DNA of 64,000 bases from contig NZ_QGSY01000144.1 in the NCBI RefSeq assembly GCF_003857035.1, forward strand, positions 1 to 64,000, written 5' to 3'. Shown piece after piece: positions 17,845 through 27,049 of the stretch. The position numbers and the translations under genes were made by a program. The stretch comes from Micromonospora arida. Its GTDB lineage: Bacteria > Actinomycetota > Actinomycetes > Mycobacteriales > Micromonosporaceae. Under the pieces are notes generated by a model. That model ran no database searches. It was not told the origin of the DNA and saw only the letters and a program-made list of their open reading frames with translations. How positions within the stretch are numbered: position 1 is the first letter of the stretch; every line of letters begins with the position of its first letter.

Positions 17845-18903
17845 TCAGTCCTGTCGATCGAGCAGGGCGGCGTACAGGGTGAGGCCGGGGCCGAAGGCCA
17901 GCATGACGATGCGCCGAGCCGAGGGTGTCGCCCGACCCAACCGGTCCAGGATCAGCAGCACGGTCGGCGACGAGCAGTTGCCGTGCTCGTCCAGCGTCGC
18001 CCGGGACGCCGCCAGCCCCAGCGGGGGCAGCGCCAACTCCCGCTCCACCACGTTGAGGATCCGCGGCCCGCCCGGGTGCACCGCCCAACCGTCCACCTCG
18101 GAGCTGGTGACGCCGTGCCGAGCCAGCAGATCGTCGACCAGCCCGCGGACGTGCTTCGACAGCACCTGCGGCACCTTCGGCGACAACCCCATCCGGAACC
18201 CGGCGTCGGTGACGTCCCAGGTCATGTGGTCGGCGGTCGAGGTGTCGGTGACGGCGGTGACCTCGCGCAGCGCGTACCCCGAGCCGCCCGGCACGACCAC
18301 GGCGGCGACCGCGGCGTCCGAGAAGAGCGCGTGGGACACGATCTGCTGGGTGTCCACCCGGGCGCTGGACGGCTGGATGTGCAGGCTGGTCAGCTCCGCG
18401 CAGAGCAGCAGCGCCGGTCGCCCCCGGGCGGTGACGAAGTCACTCGCCGCGCCGAGCCCCGGCAACGCCGCGTAACAGCCCATGTGGCCGATGACCATCC
18501 GCTGGGTGTCCGCGGCCATGCCCAGATCCCGGGCGAGCAGGATGTCCAGCCCCGGGGTGGCGTACCCGGTGCAGGAGCAGACGATGAACAGCCCGATGTC
18601 GCCGGCGCTCAGCCCGGCCGCGGTCAACGCCCGACCCACCGCCTCCTTGCCCAGCGGCAGCGCCTCCACCTGGTAGCGGCGCATCCGGCGCTCGGTCGGC
18701 CAGTCCGAGACGTCCTCCAGCAGCGGGTTGACCGCGGCCTGCCGCCGGGTCACCCCCGAGTTGGCGAAGATCCGCTGGGCCAACGACCGGGTGGTGCCGG
18801 AGAAGTGCCGGGAGAAGAAGCCCTCCCACAACTCGTCCTGCGAAGCGGACGGCGGCTGCGCTGTCCCGAGCCCCGCGATCACTGGTACGAACACGATCCC
18901 CAC
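17845..18903 (-). CDS. type III polyketide synthase (alkylresorcinol/quinone type)
   Basis: 352 residues, standard for chalcone/stilbene-synthase-fold enzymes. The catalytic triad is visible: Cys in VIGHMGCYAALPGL, His in DGWAVHPGGPRIL, and Asn in LDEHGNCSSPTVL. Such enzymes extend an acyl-CoA starter with malonyl-CoA and cyclise the product; in actinomycetes, companions like those here point to alkylresorcinol-type lipids. It is followed, reading leftward from 20969, by a methyltransferase and a flavoprotein gene, with a UbiA gene diverging. This set resembles the agq cluster of Actinoplanes missouriensis, as recalled. Confidence 0.92.
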   Translation of the reverse strand: MGIVFVPVIAGLGTAQPPSASQDELWEGFFSRHFSGTTRSLAQRIFANSGVTRRQAAVNPLLEDVSDWPTERRMRRYQVEALPLGKEAVGRALTAAGLSAGDIGLFIVCSCTGYATPGLDILLARDLGMAADTQRMVIGHMGCYAALPGLGAASDFVTARGRPALLLCAELTSLHIQPSSARVDTQQIVSHALFSDAAVAAVVVPGGSGYALREVTAVTDTSTADHMTWDVTDAGFRMGLSPKVPQVLSKHVRGLVDDLLARHGVTSSEVDGWAVHPGGPRILNVVERELALPPLGLAASRATLDEHGNCSSPTVLLILDRLGRATPSARRIVMLAFGPGLTLYAALLDRQD

Positions 18904-18988
18904 CTCTCGTCAGATGCTGTCCTCCCCCTGGCCGTCCCACCAGCCACCTCGGCTGGTCGTTCTTCCGTGCGAGCCCGGTGCGGCGGGC

Positions 18989-20155
18989 TCACCAACGCGG
19001 TGCCGATCCGTCACGATCCGGGTCGCCGCCCAGTGCGGCGATGCCGAGCCAGTCGGCGCAGACATCCGACGTGGCCGGGTGCAGCGAGCCGCAGCGGGCG
19101 TCGCGGTAGAGCCGCTCCAGCGGATGTCCACGGCGTGTCGCCGAGGTGCCCGCCGCCTCCAGCACCGACGCCGCCACCTCGGCGGCCGTGGTCCCGGCGA
19201 GCAGCTTCGCCCGCCACACCCAACGGTTGGTCTCCTCGTCACCGGGCGCCTCGTCCACCCGGCGGGCCGCCTCGGCCACCACCAACTGCGCGGCGGCCGT
19301 CGCCGCGTCCGCCCGACCCAGCCGGGCCCGCACCGCCGGCAGACCGGACAGGTTGCGCGCGTTGAGGTGCTCGGCCGCCGCGTCGATCGCCGCACGGGCG
19401 ACCCCCACGTAGACGGCGGCGTAGCTGGCCACCAACCAGTGCGGCATCAGCTGGGCGACCACCAGCGCCAGCCCTTCGACCCCACCGAGCAGCCGGTCGG
19501 CGGGCACTGAGACGTCCAGGTGCAGGTCGTGGGAGGAGGTGGCGCGCATGCCGAGCGAGTCCCAGGTCGGCTCCACGGTCAGCCCGTCGCCGGCCGGCAC
19601 CAGAAACTGTGAGACCACCGACTGGTCGGCCGCGCTGCGCGCCGCAACCAGGTATCCGTCCGCGTGCCCGGCACCGGAGCAGAAGGTCTTGCTGCCCTTG
19701 AGATGCCAGCCCCCGTCGGTCGGCTCGTACGCCGTGGTCAGCTGGGACAGCCGCGCGCCCGCGCCACGCTCGCTCATCGCGACCGCGTACCAGGAGCCCT
19801 GCGCCGCCGCGCTGAGCAGCCGGTCGCGGGCGACCAGCGCCTCGTCCGGTACGCCCAACGCCTCGGCCAACTCCTCGGTGACCGCGCCCAGCGCGCCGGT
19901 CACCGAGGCGTGCATGTTGAACACCAGGGCCGTCGCACCGTTGCCCCGGGCAAGCTCAGTGGCCACCGCGGCGTACTCGGCGAAGGTGGCACCCAGACCG
20001 CCGAGCGCCCGGGGCACCATCAGCCCGAACAGGCCGGCCTCGCGCAGGTCGGCGAAGTCGTCCACGGGGAAGGAACCGTCCAGGTCGTGCTCGGCCGCCC
20101 GCGCGGCGAACCGCGGCGCCAACCGGCGTGCTGCCTCAAGCGCGTGCACCGTCAT
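18989..20155 (-). CDS. acyl-CoA-dehydrogenase-fold flavoprotein, probable ring hydroxylase of the polyketide cluster
   Basis: About 388 residues from ATG 20155, with AGGAGG-like sequence just upstream. N-terminal helical domain (FAARAAEHDLDGSFPVDDF), middle beta domain with YAVAMSERGAGARLSQ and GSKTFCSGAGHADGYLVAA, and a C-terminal four-helix region. The usual catalytic Glu of acyl-CoA dehydrogenases is not obvious. In this setting a group D flavin monooxygenase role, hydroxylating the resorcinol ring, is more plausible than beta-oxidation. That reassignment is inference from the neighbours. A 7-bp hairpin (18971-18990) overlaps its stop. Confidence 0.82.
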   Translation of the reverse strand: MTVHALEAARRLAPRFAARAAEHDLDGSFPVDDFADLREAGLFGLMVPRALGGLGATFAEYAAVATELARGNGATALVFNMHASVTGALGAVTEELAEALGVPDEALVARDRLLSAAAQGSWYAVAMSERGAGARLSQLTTAYEPTDGGWHLKGSKTFCSGAGHADGYLVAARSAADQSVVSQFLVPAGDGLTVEPTWDSLGMRATSSHDLHLDVSVPADRLLGGVEGLALVVAQLMPHWLVASYAAVYVGVARAAIDAAAEHLNARNLSGLPAVRARLGRADAATAAAQLVVAEAARRVDEAPGDEETNRWVWRAKLLAGTTAAEVAASVLEAAGTSATRRGHPLERLYRDARCGSLHPATSDVCADWLGIAALGGDPDRDGSAPRW

Positions 20156-20195
20156 CTCGTTCCTCCTCGGCGTTCCATACCCCGCCACGGCCTGA

Positions 20196-20969
20196 CTATC
20201 CTCTGCGGACCCCCCGGCCCTGGTAGAGCACGGCGGTGGAGCGGGTCGGCACGATGCGCGGCGCGCGGCCGGCAGGCACCGCACCGACCGTTCGGCTCGC
20301 GCGAGCGCGGCGCAGCAGCCAGGCGAGCGTGCCGCCGACCTGCGGACGGATGCCCCGCAGCCGCAGGTCGACACCGTGTCGGGCGCACTCGGCCACCAGC
20401 GCCCGGGCGTCCACGAACAACCGTGGATCGTGGATGCCGCGGGGCACCGTCGGCAGCCGCTCGGCGATCCGGACCGCGACCAGCCGGGCCAGCGCCGTGT
20501 CGTTCAGAGTGTCCAGCACCAGCACACCACCGGGGCGCAGCAGCCGACACGCCTCGGCCACCGCGCGCGGCCAGGCCGGCACGTGCTCCAGCAGTTCACC
20601 CGCCGAGACCACGTCCGCGCAGCCGTCGGGCAGCGGGACCGCTGTGGCATCACCCTGGACCACCCGCACCCCGTGCTCGGCCGCCTGGACGAGCGCCGAG
20701 CGGGTCAGATCCACCCCGACGTGGCGGTAGCCCTTGCCGGCCAGGTGCGGCGCGAGCAGGCCGGCGCCGCAACCCAGATCGACAAGCAACGCGTCCGGAC
20801 GGGTGGCCGGCGGCACCAGCGCGGCGCGGGCCTCAGCCAGCCAGTGCAGCATCGCGAACGCACCATCCGGCCGCCACCACTCACCGGCCAGATCGTCGTA
20901 CTGACGCGGATCGTTTCGCGGCAGCACCCTCGGACCGGTGGACGCCCCGGCCGCAGCCACGTCTCGCAT
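20196..20969 (-). CDS. class I SAM-dependent methyltransferase (UbiG-like) of the polyketide cluster
   Basis: About 257 residues from ATG 20969; the frame continues to 21320 but that part is antisense to the UbiA gene. The SAM-binding motif is LLVDLGCGAGLLAPHLAGKG, followed by VGVDLTRSAL (motif II), GDATAVPLPDG and LLRPGGVLVLDTLN (motif post-III). It matches quinone O-methyltransferases such as UbiG. In the proposed cluster it would methylate a hydroxyl of the alkylresorcinol or hydroquinone. Stop is 40 bp before the flavoprotein start, so they are probably co-transcribed. Confidence 0.87.
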   Translation of the reverse strand: MRDVAAAGASTGPRVLPRNDPRQYDDLAGEWWRPDGAFAMLHWLAEARAALVPPATRPDALLVDLGCGAGLLAPHLAGKGYRHVGVDLTRSALVQAAEHGVRVVQGDATAVPLPDGCADVVSAGELLEHVPAWPRAVAEACRLLRPGGVLVLDTLNDTALARLVAVRIAERLPTVPRGIHDPRLFVDARALVAECARHGVDLRLRGIRPQVGGTLAWLLRRARASRTVGAVPAGRAPRIVPTRSTAVLYQGRGVRRG

Positions 20970-21015
20970 GGAACCGAGCGTGGCACGACTGCTCGGTAAC
21001 GACCAGACTTCCCTT

Positions 21016-21855
21016 ATGTCGTCGAGGGTGTTAGGGCTGGTCAGAGCGAGCCATCCGGAACCGGCCGCGGCGGTGACCACGGTGGCCGGTCTGCTGGCCT
21101 GGGGAGTGGGCCACCGGCCGGCCGGAATCGTCTCGGTGGTGCTCGCCGTGCTGGCCAGCCAGCTCGCCGTCGGCTGGACCAACGACGCGCTGGACGCCGA
21201 GCGGGACGCCACTGTGGGGCGTACCGACAAACCGGTCGCCAGTGGCGCGGTCGGTCGACGCGTCACGGCCTGGGCCGCCGCGGCGGCCGCGGTGGCCTGC
21301 CCGCTGCTGGCGCTGACCACGAACCCGGTGGCGGCGTTCTGGCTGACGCTCGCCCTGGTCTCCGCCCTGCTCTACGACTGGCCGCTCAAGGCCACCGCGT
21401 TCTCGGTGCTGCCCTACGCCGTGTCGTTCGGCGCGCTGCCCGCCTTCGTGGTGCTGGCGCTGCCCGGTCAGCCGACCCCGCCGGCCTGGCTGGTGGCGGC
21501 GGCGGCCTGCCTGGGCGCCGGTGCGCACTTCGCCAACGTGCTGCCCGACCTGGCCGACGACGCCCGCACCGGCGTGCGCGGCCTGCCCCACCGGCTGGGT
21601 GCCGCAGGCAGCCGGGTGGCCGCGGCGGGTCTCCTCCTCGCGGCGACCGCGACACTGGTCCTCGGACCACCCGGCCCGCCGACGGCGATCGGTTGGGCGG
21701 CGGTCGGCACGGCCGCCGTGGTGCCGCCGCTGAGCTGGTACGCCGGGCGCTCCGCGATCCGGGCCGGCCGGCGGCCGGTGGCGGCCTTCCGGGCGGTGAT
21801 GCTGGTGGCCCTCATCGACGTGGTTCTGCTGGTGGCGAGCGGTCGGGTGGTGTGA
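21016..21855 (+). CDS. UbiA-family membrane prenyltransferase
   Basis: About 279 residues from ATG 21016. Both Mg-diphosphate motifs of the UbiA family are present: NDALDAERDATVGRTDKPVA (NDxxDxxxD) and, near residue 180, LPDLADDARTGVRGLPHRLG. Some eight hydrophobic helices span the protein. It would transfer an isoprenoid diphosphate to an aromatic acceptor, here presumably the product of the adjacent type III synthase. The start is divergent from the methyltransferase, with 46 bp between the two start codons; both promoters must lie in that short interval or within coding sequence. Confidence 0.9.
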   Translation: MSSRVLGLVRASHPEPAAAVTTVAGLLAWGVGHRPAGIVSVVLAVLASQLAVGWTNDALDAERDATVGRTDKPVASGAVGRRVTAWAAAAAAVACPLLALTTNPVAAFWLTLALVSALLYDWPLKATAFSVLPYAVSFGALPAFVVLALPGQPTPPAWLVAAAACLGAGAHFANVLPDLADDARTGVRGLPHRLGAAGSRVAAAGLLLAATATLVLGPPGPPTAIGWAAVGTAAVVPPLSWYAGRSAIRAGRRPVAAFRAVMLVALIDVVLLVASGRVV

Positions 21856-21996
21856 ACGCCCCCCGGGCAGGTGGCATTGCCCGGGTCCGCGTGCGGGCCT
21901 CGATCAGTCCCAACTACCCTGGAGCGCGGTCTGCGCGGGTATGGCCACCGTGCCCGGCGTACGGCCCGGGTGGGGATTGTGACGAGGAGGACCGAC

Positions 21997-22776
21997 GTGA
22001 CGCGCTCGATCAGGGGATCCCGGCGGGCGGCCCTGTTGCTGTCCGGGATTGCGGCGGCCAGCCTGCTGGCTTCCGGATGCGGCACCGGTCAGATCGCCGA
22101 GACCGCATTGAAGGAGCCGTCGGTCCAGGGCGTCAGCCTCACCACCAACAACGGTTCCTTCTCGGTGCGGGGCCTGCTCGTGGACTACCCGGGCACCGAG
22201 GGTTACAAGGCCGGCCAGGACGCTGGGTTCAGCGCCGTGATCTACAACGACTCGAAGGAGACGGTGACTGTCACCGTCACCACGGAGAGCGCCCGCGAGG
22301 TCGTGATCAGCGGCGGCTCGGCGAGCCCGTCGCCGTCCGCCTCGGAATCCGCCTCCATGAGCCCCTCGCCGTCCGGTTCGGCCAGCCCGTCGAACTCGAC
22401 GTCCGGTTCGCCGAGCCCGTCGGTGACGCCCTCCGAGACCGGATCGTCCTCGGCCACCCCGTCCGCCCCGGAGTCGGCGCGGGCGTCCGGTTCGGCCAGC
22501 CCTTCGGCCCCCGGCCAGCCGGCCCGGATCGAGCTGGCGCCGTTGAGCTACATCCAGTTCAACTCCGAGGCCACCACCCAGCTCCGGCTGATCGGTCTGA
22601 CCGAGGCGCTGCGGTCCGGCCAGAACGTGGTCGTGACCTTCGACTTCGGCAACGGCAACACGGTCACCGGGCAGGCGCCGGTCGCCGTGCCGCTCACCCC
22701 GGCGGCCCCTCCGTCGCCGATCATCGAGCGCGAGGGTGGCTACGAGGGCAACGAGGGCGGCACGACCCACGAGTGA
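21997..22776 (+). CDS. lpqE: LpqE-like lipoprotein with Ser/Pro-rich insertion
   Basis: About 259 residues from GTG 21997, which has GAGGAGG 6 nt upstream. The signal peptide ends in a lipobox (SLLASGC, Cys near residue 28). A beta-sandwich resembling the copper-chaperone-like LpqE fold is split by a 60-residue Ser/Pro low-complexity stretch (SPSPSASESASMSPSPSGS...), after which IELAPLSYIQFNSEATTQLRLIG and VVVTFDFGNGNTV continue it. Position directly before radA-disA and after carD on the other side matches M. tuberculosis lpqE (Rv3584), which is the main basis for the name. Confidence 0.8.
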   Translation: MTRSIRGSRRAALLLSGIAAASLLASGCGTGQIAETALKEPSVQGVSLTTNNGSFSVRGLLVDYPGTEGYKAGQDAGFSAVIYNDSKETVTVTVTTESAREVVISGGSASPSPSASESASMSPSPSGSASPSNSTSGSPSPSVTPSETGSSSATPSAPESARASGSASPSAPGQPARIELAPLSYIQFNSEATTQLRLIGLTEALRSGQNVVVTFDFGNGNTVTGQAPVAVPLTPAAPPSPIIEREGGYEGNEGGTTHE

Positions 22777-22795
22777 CCCGACCCGCACATCGACG

Positions 22796-22833
22796 AACAC
22801 CCCGGCGTGGTGACCACCACGCCGGGGTGTTTT
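22796..22833 (+). terminator. strong intrinsic terminator after lpqE
   Basis: 16-bp perfect stem AACACCCCGGCGTGGT (22796-22811) and ACCACGCCGGGGTGTT (22816-22831) with a GACC loop, followed by T residues. It separates lpqE from radA, so radA probably has its own promoter within the next 30 bp or depends on read-through. Confidence 0.85.
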
Positions 22834-22861
22834 CGTCGTACGCGAGGGCTAGCGTCCTGAT

Positions 22862-24319
22862 GTGACCACCTCCCGATCGACAGCTCCGCGTGGCGGCACG
22901 GCCGGTGCCGCCCGTGGTCGGTCCACCGCCCGCGAGCCGCGTCCGGCCTACCAGTGCGACGCCTGCGGGCACCAGCCGCCCAAGTGGGTGGGGCGCTGCC
23001 CGGAGTGCGGCGAGTGGGGGGCCGTGGTCGAGCACACGGTGACCGGCCCGACGGTCTCCGGTCGGGTGGTCAGCTCCCGGATGCCGTCCGAGCCGGCCCG
23101 ACCGATCGCCACCATCAGCGCCGCTCCGGCCCGCGCGGTGCCCACCGGGGTGAGCGAGCTCGACCGGGTGCTCGGCGGCGGCCTGGTCCCGGGTGCCGTG
23201 GTGCTGCTCGCCGGCGAGCCCGGTGTGGGTAAGTCGACCCTCCTTCTCGATGTGGCGCAGCAGTGGGCGGTCGGCGCCGGCAGCCCCTCGCTGGTGGTCA
23301 GCGGCGAAGAGTCGGTCAGTCAGGTGCGCCTGCGCGCCGAGCGGATGGGCACCCTGCACGAGCGGCTCTACCTCGCGGCGGAGAGCGACCTCGCCTCGGT
23401 GCTCGGTCACCTCGACGCGGTCAAGCCGGGCCTGTTGGTGCTCGACTCGGTGCAGACCATCTCGACCACCGGCACCGAGGGTGTGCCCGGTGGGGTGACC
23501 CAGGTCCGCGCGGTCACCGCCGCGCTGGTCTCGGTCGCCAAGGAGCGGGGCATCGCCACCGTGCTGGTCGGGCACGTCACCAAGGACGGTCAGGTGGCCG
23601 GGCCTCGGGTGCTGGAGCACCTGGTCGATGTGGTGCTGCACTTCGAGGGCGACAAGCACTCGTCGCTGCGCCTGGTGCGCGGCGTGAAGAACAGGTTCGG
23701 CGCGGCCGACGAGGTCGGCTGCTTCGAGATGCACGAGGGTGGCATCAGCAGCCTGGCCGACCCGTCCGGGCTGTTCCTGACCCGCTACGCGGAACCGGTC
23801 CCGGGCACCTGCGTGACGGTGGCCATGGAGGGGCGGCGGGCCCTGGTCACCGAGGTGCAGGCGCTGATCGGCGCGACCGTGGCGGGCTCTCCCCGGCGCA
23901 CCGTCTCCGGTCTCGACTCGGCGCGACTGGCGATGGTGCTCGCGGTGCTGCAACGGCGCACCGAGCGGCTGACCCTGCACGACCGGGAGGTCTTCGCCGC
24001 CACCGTCGGCGGGATCCGGGTGGTGGAGCCGGCCGCCGACCTGGCGGTGGCTCTGGCGGTCGCCTCCGGCGGGCTCAACCTGGCGATCGCGCCGCACCTG
24101 GTGGCGATCGGTGAGGTGGGGCTGACCGGCGAGGTGCGCCGGGTCGGGGCGGTGCCGCGCCGGCTGGCCGAGGCCGCCCGGCTGGGGTTCAAGGTGGCCC
24201 TGGTGCCGCCCGGCTGCGGCCCGACCAGCACCGGCGCGGGCCCCGAGCAGATGCGGGTGACCGAGGTCACCGACGTCCGTTCGGCGCTGCACCATGCGGC
24301 TCGCGCGTCCGCCGAGTGA
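22862..24319 (+). CDS. radA: DNA repair protein RadA (Sms)
   Basis: 485 residues from GTG 22862. The N-terminal zinc finger is YQCDACGHQPPKWVGRCPEC (C4). The RecA-like core has Walker A GEPGVGKST, Walker B LLVLDSVQT and the RadA-specific KNRFG motif. The C-terminal Lon-protease-like domain includes VFAATVGGIRVVEPAADLAV without the catalytic serine dyad, as in all RadA. RadA is a branch-migrating helicase in recombination. It is followed by disA, and in Bacillus RadA is reported to bind DisA and inhibit it, so the adjacency is functional. Confidence 0.97.
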   Translation: MTTSRSTAPRGGTAGAARGRSTAREPRPAYQCDACGHQPPKWVGRCPECGEWGAVVEHTVTGPTVSGRVVSSRMPSEPARPIATISAAPARAVPTGVSELDRVLGGGLVPGAVVLLAGEPGVGKSTLLLDVAQQWAVGAGSPSLVVSGEESVSQVRLRAERMGTLHERLYLAAESDLASVLGHLDAVKPGLLVLDSVQTISTTGTEGVPGGVTQVRAVTAALVSVAKERGIATVLVGHVTKDGQVAGPRVLEHLVDVVLHFEGDKHSSLRLVRGVKNRFGAADEVGCFEMHEGGISSLADPSGLFLTRYAEPVPGTCVTVAMEGRRALVTEVQALIGATVAGSPRRTVSGLDSARLAMVLAVLQRRTERLTLHDREVFAATVGGIRVVEPAADLAVALAVASGGLNLAIAPHLVAIGEVGLTGEVRRVGAVPRRLAEAARLGFKVALVPPGCGPTSTGAGPEQMRVTEVTDVRSALHHAARASAE

Positions 24320-24444
24320 CCCACCGTGCCGACGAGGGCGGCGAAACCGGACAGCACGTCGCAAGCGGGAAACGTCGGAAAGGGCGGCATCGTGACACAT
24401 CACAGTAACCACGACAGCACCCACCGCACGGCAGTCCGTAGACT

Positions 24445-25635
24445 GTGCCCGTGCCGATCGACCGCGATACCACCAAGCCAGCCGGCGCGCCGCCTCAGGC
24501 CCGCACCGGCGCCGTGGGCTCGCCCGCCCGCCCGATCAGCGTGAGCGTGACTGCGGGAGCCGCCGGAAGCGCCGGAGATCCGCTACGCGCCAATCTCGCC
24601 CTGATGGCCCCGGGCACCGCCTTGCGCGACGGTCTGGAGCGCATCCTGCGGGGTCGCACGGGCGCGCTCATCGTGCTCGGCTACGACAAGGTGGTCGAGG
24701 GCCTCTGCACCGGCGGCTTCCCGCTGGACGTGGAGTTCTCCGCGACCCGCGTACGCGAGCTGTGCAAGATGGACGGCGCTGTCGTGCTCTCCAGCGACGG
24801 CACCAGGATCGTCCGGGCGGCAGTGCACCTGATGCCCGACCCGTCCATCCCGACCGAAGAGTCCGGCACCCGGCACCGCACCGCCGAGCGGGTGGCCCGC
24901 CAGACCGGCTATCCAGTCATTTCGGTTAGCCAGTCCATGCGGATCATCAGCCTCTACGTCAACGGCCAGCGGCACGTGCTCGACGACTCGGCGGCCATCC
25001 TCTCCCGCGCCAACCAGGCCCTCGCCACCCTGGAGCGCTACAAGCTCCGGCTGGACGAGGTCTCCGGCACGCTCTCCGCCCTGGAGATCGAGGATCTGGT
25101 CACCGTGCGGGACGCGGTGGCCGTGGTGCAGCGACTGGAGATGGTTCGCCGGATCGCCGACGAGATCGCCGGTTACGTGGTGGAGCTGGGCACCGACGGC
25201 CGCCTGCTCGCCCTGCAACTCGACGAGCTGATGGCCGGCGTGGACGCCGACCGCACGCTGGTCATCCGGGACTACCTCCCGGTCGGCCGCAAGTCGCGCA
25301 CCCTGGACGAGGCTCTCGTCGAACTGGACCTGCTCGGTGCCACCGAGCTGATCGACCTGGTGTCGGTGGCCAAGGCGATCGGCTACCCGGCCGCGTCCGA
25401 CGCGCTCGACGCCGCGGTCAGCCCGCGCGGCTTCCGACTGTTGGCCAAGGTGCCCCGGCTGCCGGTGGCGGTGGTCGATCGCCTGGTGCTGCACTTCGGC
25501 AGCCTCCAGCGTCTGCTCGGCGCGACCGTGGAAGACCTGCAAGCTGTCGAAGGGGTCGGTGACGCCCGGGCCCGCGGCGTCCGTGAGGGGCTGTCCCGGC
25601 TCGCCGAGGCATCCATCCTGGAACGCTACGTCTGA
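24445..25635 (+). CDS. disA: diadenylate cyclase DisA, DNA integrity scanning protein
   Basis: 396 residues from GTG 24445. The family start ([14 protein letters not shown]) begins only at about residue 54, so a later start such as GTG 24541 may be real. The N-terminal DAC domain has the catalytic DGA ([12 protein letters not shown]) and RHR ([10 protein letters not shown]) motifs for making c-di-AMP from ATP. A helical linker follows, then a C-terminal helix-hairpin-helix DNA-binding domain ([20 protein letters not shown]). It couples DNA structure to second-messenger output. Lies 125 bp after radA. Confidence 0.95.
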   Translation: MPVPIDRDTTKPAGAPPQARTGAVGSPARPISVSVTAGAAGSAGDPLRANLALMAPGTALRDGLERILRGRTGALIVLGYDKVVEGLCTGGFPLDVEFSATRVRELCKMDGAVVLSSDGTRIVRAAVHLMPDPSIPTEESGTRHRTAERVARQTGYPVISVSQSMRIISLYVNGQRHVLDDSAAILSRANQALATLERYKLRLDEVSGTLSALEIEDLVTVRDAVAVVQRLEMVRRIADEIAGYVVELGTDGRLLALQLDELMAGVDADRTLVIRDYLPVGRKSRTLDEALVELDLLGATELIDLVSVAKAIGYPAASDALDAAVSPRGFRLLAKVPRLPVAVVDRLVLHFGSLQRLLGATVEDLQAVEGVGDARARGVREGLSRLAEASILERYV

Positions 25636-25641
25636 CCTGGC

Positions 25642-26358
25642 TCAGCCGGTGACAGTGAGCTTCACCGGGTCGCTGAGCTTCGTGCCGACCCGAGCGAACA
25701 CCTGGTAGGACCCGACCGGCGGGAACGGCCCGCCGGCCAGCGCTCCGTCGCAGCGGCTGGTGTCCCGCCCGTTCCACGGCACCTGGTAGGAGCGCTCGAT
25801 GTTCGGCGTGAAGGACACAACGTCCGAGCCCTGGACCTTGCCGCAGGTGTCCGACGACCAGATTTTCTCGGCACCGGACTTGATGAAGATCTCTTGGAGG
25901 TCGGCGCCGACGTTGCGGCTGCACGTCCGATCCGACGTGTTCTTGATCTTCAGTTGCAGCTGGACCACCGCGCCCCGCTGCACCGAGGTCGGGCTCGCCG
26001 ACGAGACCACGCTGATCTCCCCGTCGGTGCAGGTGCCGTCGTCCTCCGAACCGGCCGCCGCGCCCAGCGGCGGTGTGTTGCTGGTGATCGCCGGGCTCGG
26101 ACTCGTCGCACCCGAATCAGCGGACGCGGACGACGACGGGCCGCCGGTCTGCGGTGTCAGCACCGGCCCAGCGGGACCAGGCGTCGCGGCGGACGTCGCC
26201 GACGGCGAACCGCCCGCCTTCGGCTCCTTGTCGCCGGAACGACCCGAACCGGTACAGGAGTAGAGCAGGACAATCAGGAACAGGAACCCCGCTCCGAGTA
26301 CGACGGCGCGACGCCGCCAGTACACGGCGGGTGGCAGGGGGCCGACCGTCAGACGCAT
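25642..26358 (-). CDS. membrane-anchored protein with extracytoplasmic beta domain
   Basis: 238 residues from ATG 26358, with GGAGGG 4 nt upstream. A short cytoplasmic tail, one helix (AVVLGAGFLFLIVLLYSC) and a 90-residue Ser/Pro/Ala linker precede a beta-sandwich of about 120 residues (GAVVQLQLKIKNTSDRTCS... FTPNIERSYQVPWNGRD... GSYQVFARVGTKLSDPVKL). Four to five Cys could form disulphides. This DUF4232/intracellular-proteinase-inhibitor-like architecture is common in Micromonospora and Streptomyces without known function. It converges on disA with 6 bp between stops. Confidence 0.75.
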   Translation of the reverse strand: MRLTVGPLPPAVYWRRRAVVLGAGFLFLIVLLYSCTGSGRSGDKEPKAGGSPSATSAATPGPAGPVLTPQTGGPSSSASADSGATSPSPAITSNTPPLGAAAGSEDDGTCTDGEISVVSSASPTSVQRGAVVQLQLKIKNTSDRTCSRNVGADLQEIFIKSGAEKIWSSDTCGKVQGSDVVSFTPNIERSYQVPWNGRDTSRCDGALAGGPFPPVGSYQVFARVGTKLSDPVKLTVTG

Positions 26359-26476
26359 GATGCCCTCCACCGTAGCCGCGCCGTACCCGGCAGTGCGGCG
26401 CGACGCGCCGGAGCCACTCCGGGGCGCTCACCCGACCCTCCACACAGGACGATGAGCAAGCCGGTCCGGCACCCGA

Positions 26477-27049
26477 TCACAGGTAGACCTTGCGCTGATA
26501 GACCGCGTGCGCACCGGCCACCCGGTCCAGGAAGAGTAGCCCCGCGCAGTGGTCGATCTCGTGCTGCAACGCCCGAGCCTCGAAGCCGTCGGTCACCAGC
26601 CGGACCGGCTCGCCGCTACCCGGCAGGTCACCCTCCACCACCAGCCGGCTGGCCCGCTTCACGTCCCCGGTCAGGTCCGGCACCGACATGCAGCCCTCCC
26701 GGCCCGGCTTCCACCGCGTCGCCTCGACCACGCGCGCGTTGCACAACACGAAGGTGCCGTGCACCGTCACCGCCTTCGGGTGCCCGGTCACGTCGACGGC
26801 GAAGACCCGAGCGCCCACCCCGACCTGCGGCGCGGCCAGCCCGACGCAGCCCGGCGAGACCTTCATCGTGGCTATCAGGTCGGCCGCGAGTTGGACCGTC
26901 TCCTTAGCCGTGGGGTCGACCTCGTCCGCGGCCCGACTCAACACCGGATGTGGGGCGGACACCACCGCCCGCACCTCGCCCGGCACGTCCAGCGACTCCG
27001 GTGTCCAGTCCCCCAGGCCGACCTCCGGCCCGCGCTCCCCGCCGGTCAC
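26477..27049 (-). CDS. def: peptide deformylase
   Basis: 190 residues. Removes the formyl group from nascent proteins. All three motifs are visible: VGLAAPQVG (motif 1, GxGLAAPQ with Cys-Val for the first residues), EGCMSV (motif 2, metal Cys) and QHEIDHCAG (motif 3, HExxH). An N-terminal extension of about 25 residues precedes the catalytic core. It overlaps the upstream ACT-domain gene by 4 bp (ATGA), so the two are translationally coupled. Confidence 0.95.
   Translation of the reverse strand: MTGGERGPEVGLGDWTPESLDVPGEVRAVVSAPHPVLSRAADEVDPTAKETVQLAADLIATMKVSPGCVGLAAPQVGVGARVFAVDVTGHPKAVTVHGTFVLCNARVVEATRWKPGREGCMSVPDLTGDVKRASRLVVEGDLPGSGEPVRLVTDGFEARALQHEIDHCAGLLFLDRVAGAHAVYQRKVYL

Noticed and set aside
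22721-24424. 567-codon minus-strand frame opposite radA
   Set aside because: Antisense to RadA with its zinc finger and Walker motifs; composition is His/Arg/Gly shadow type.
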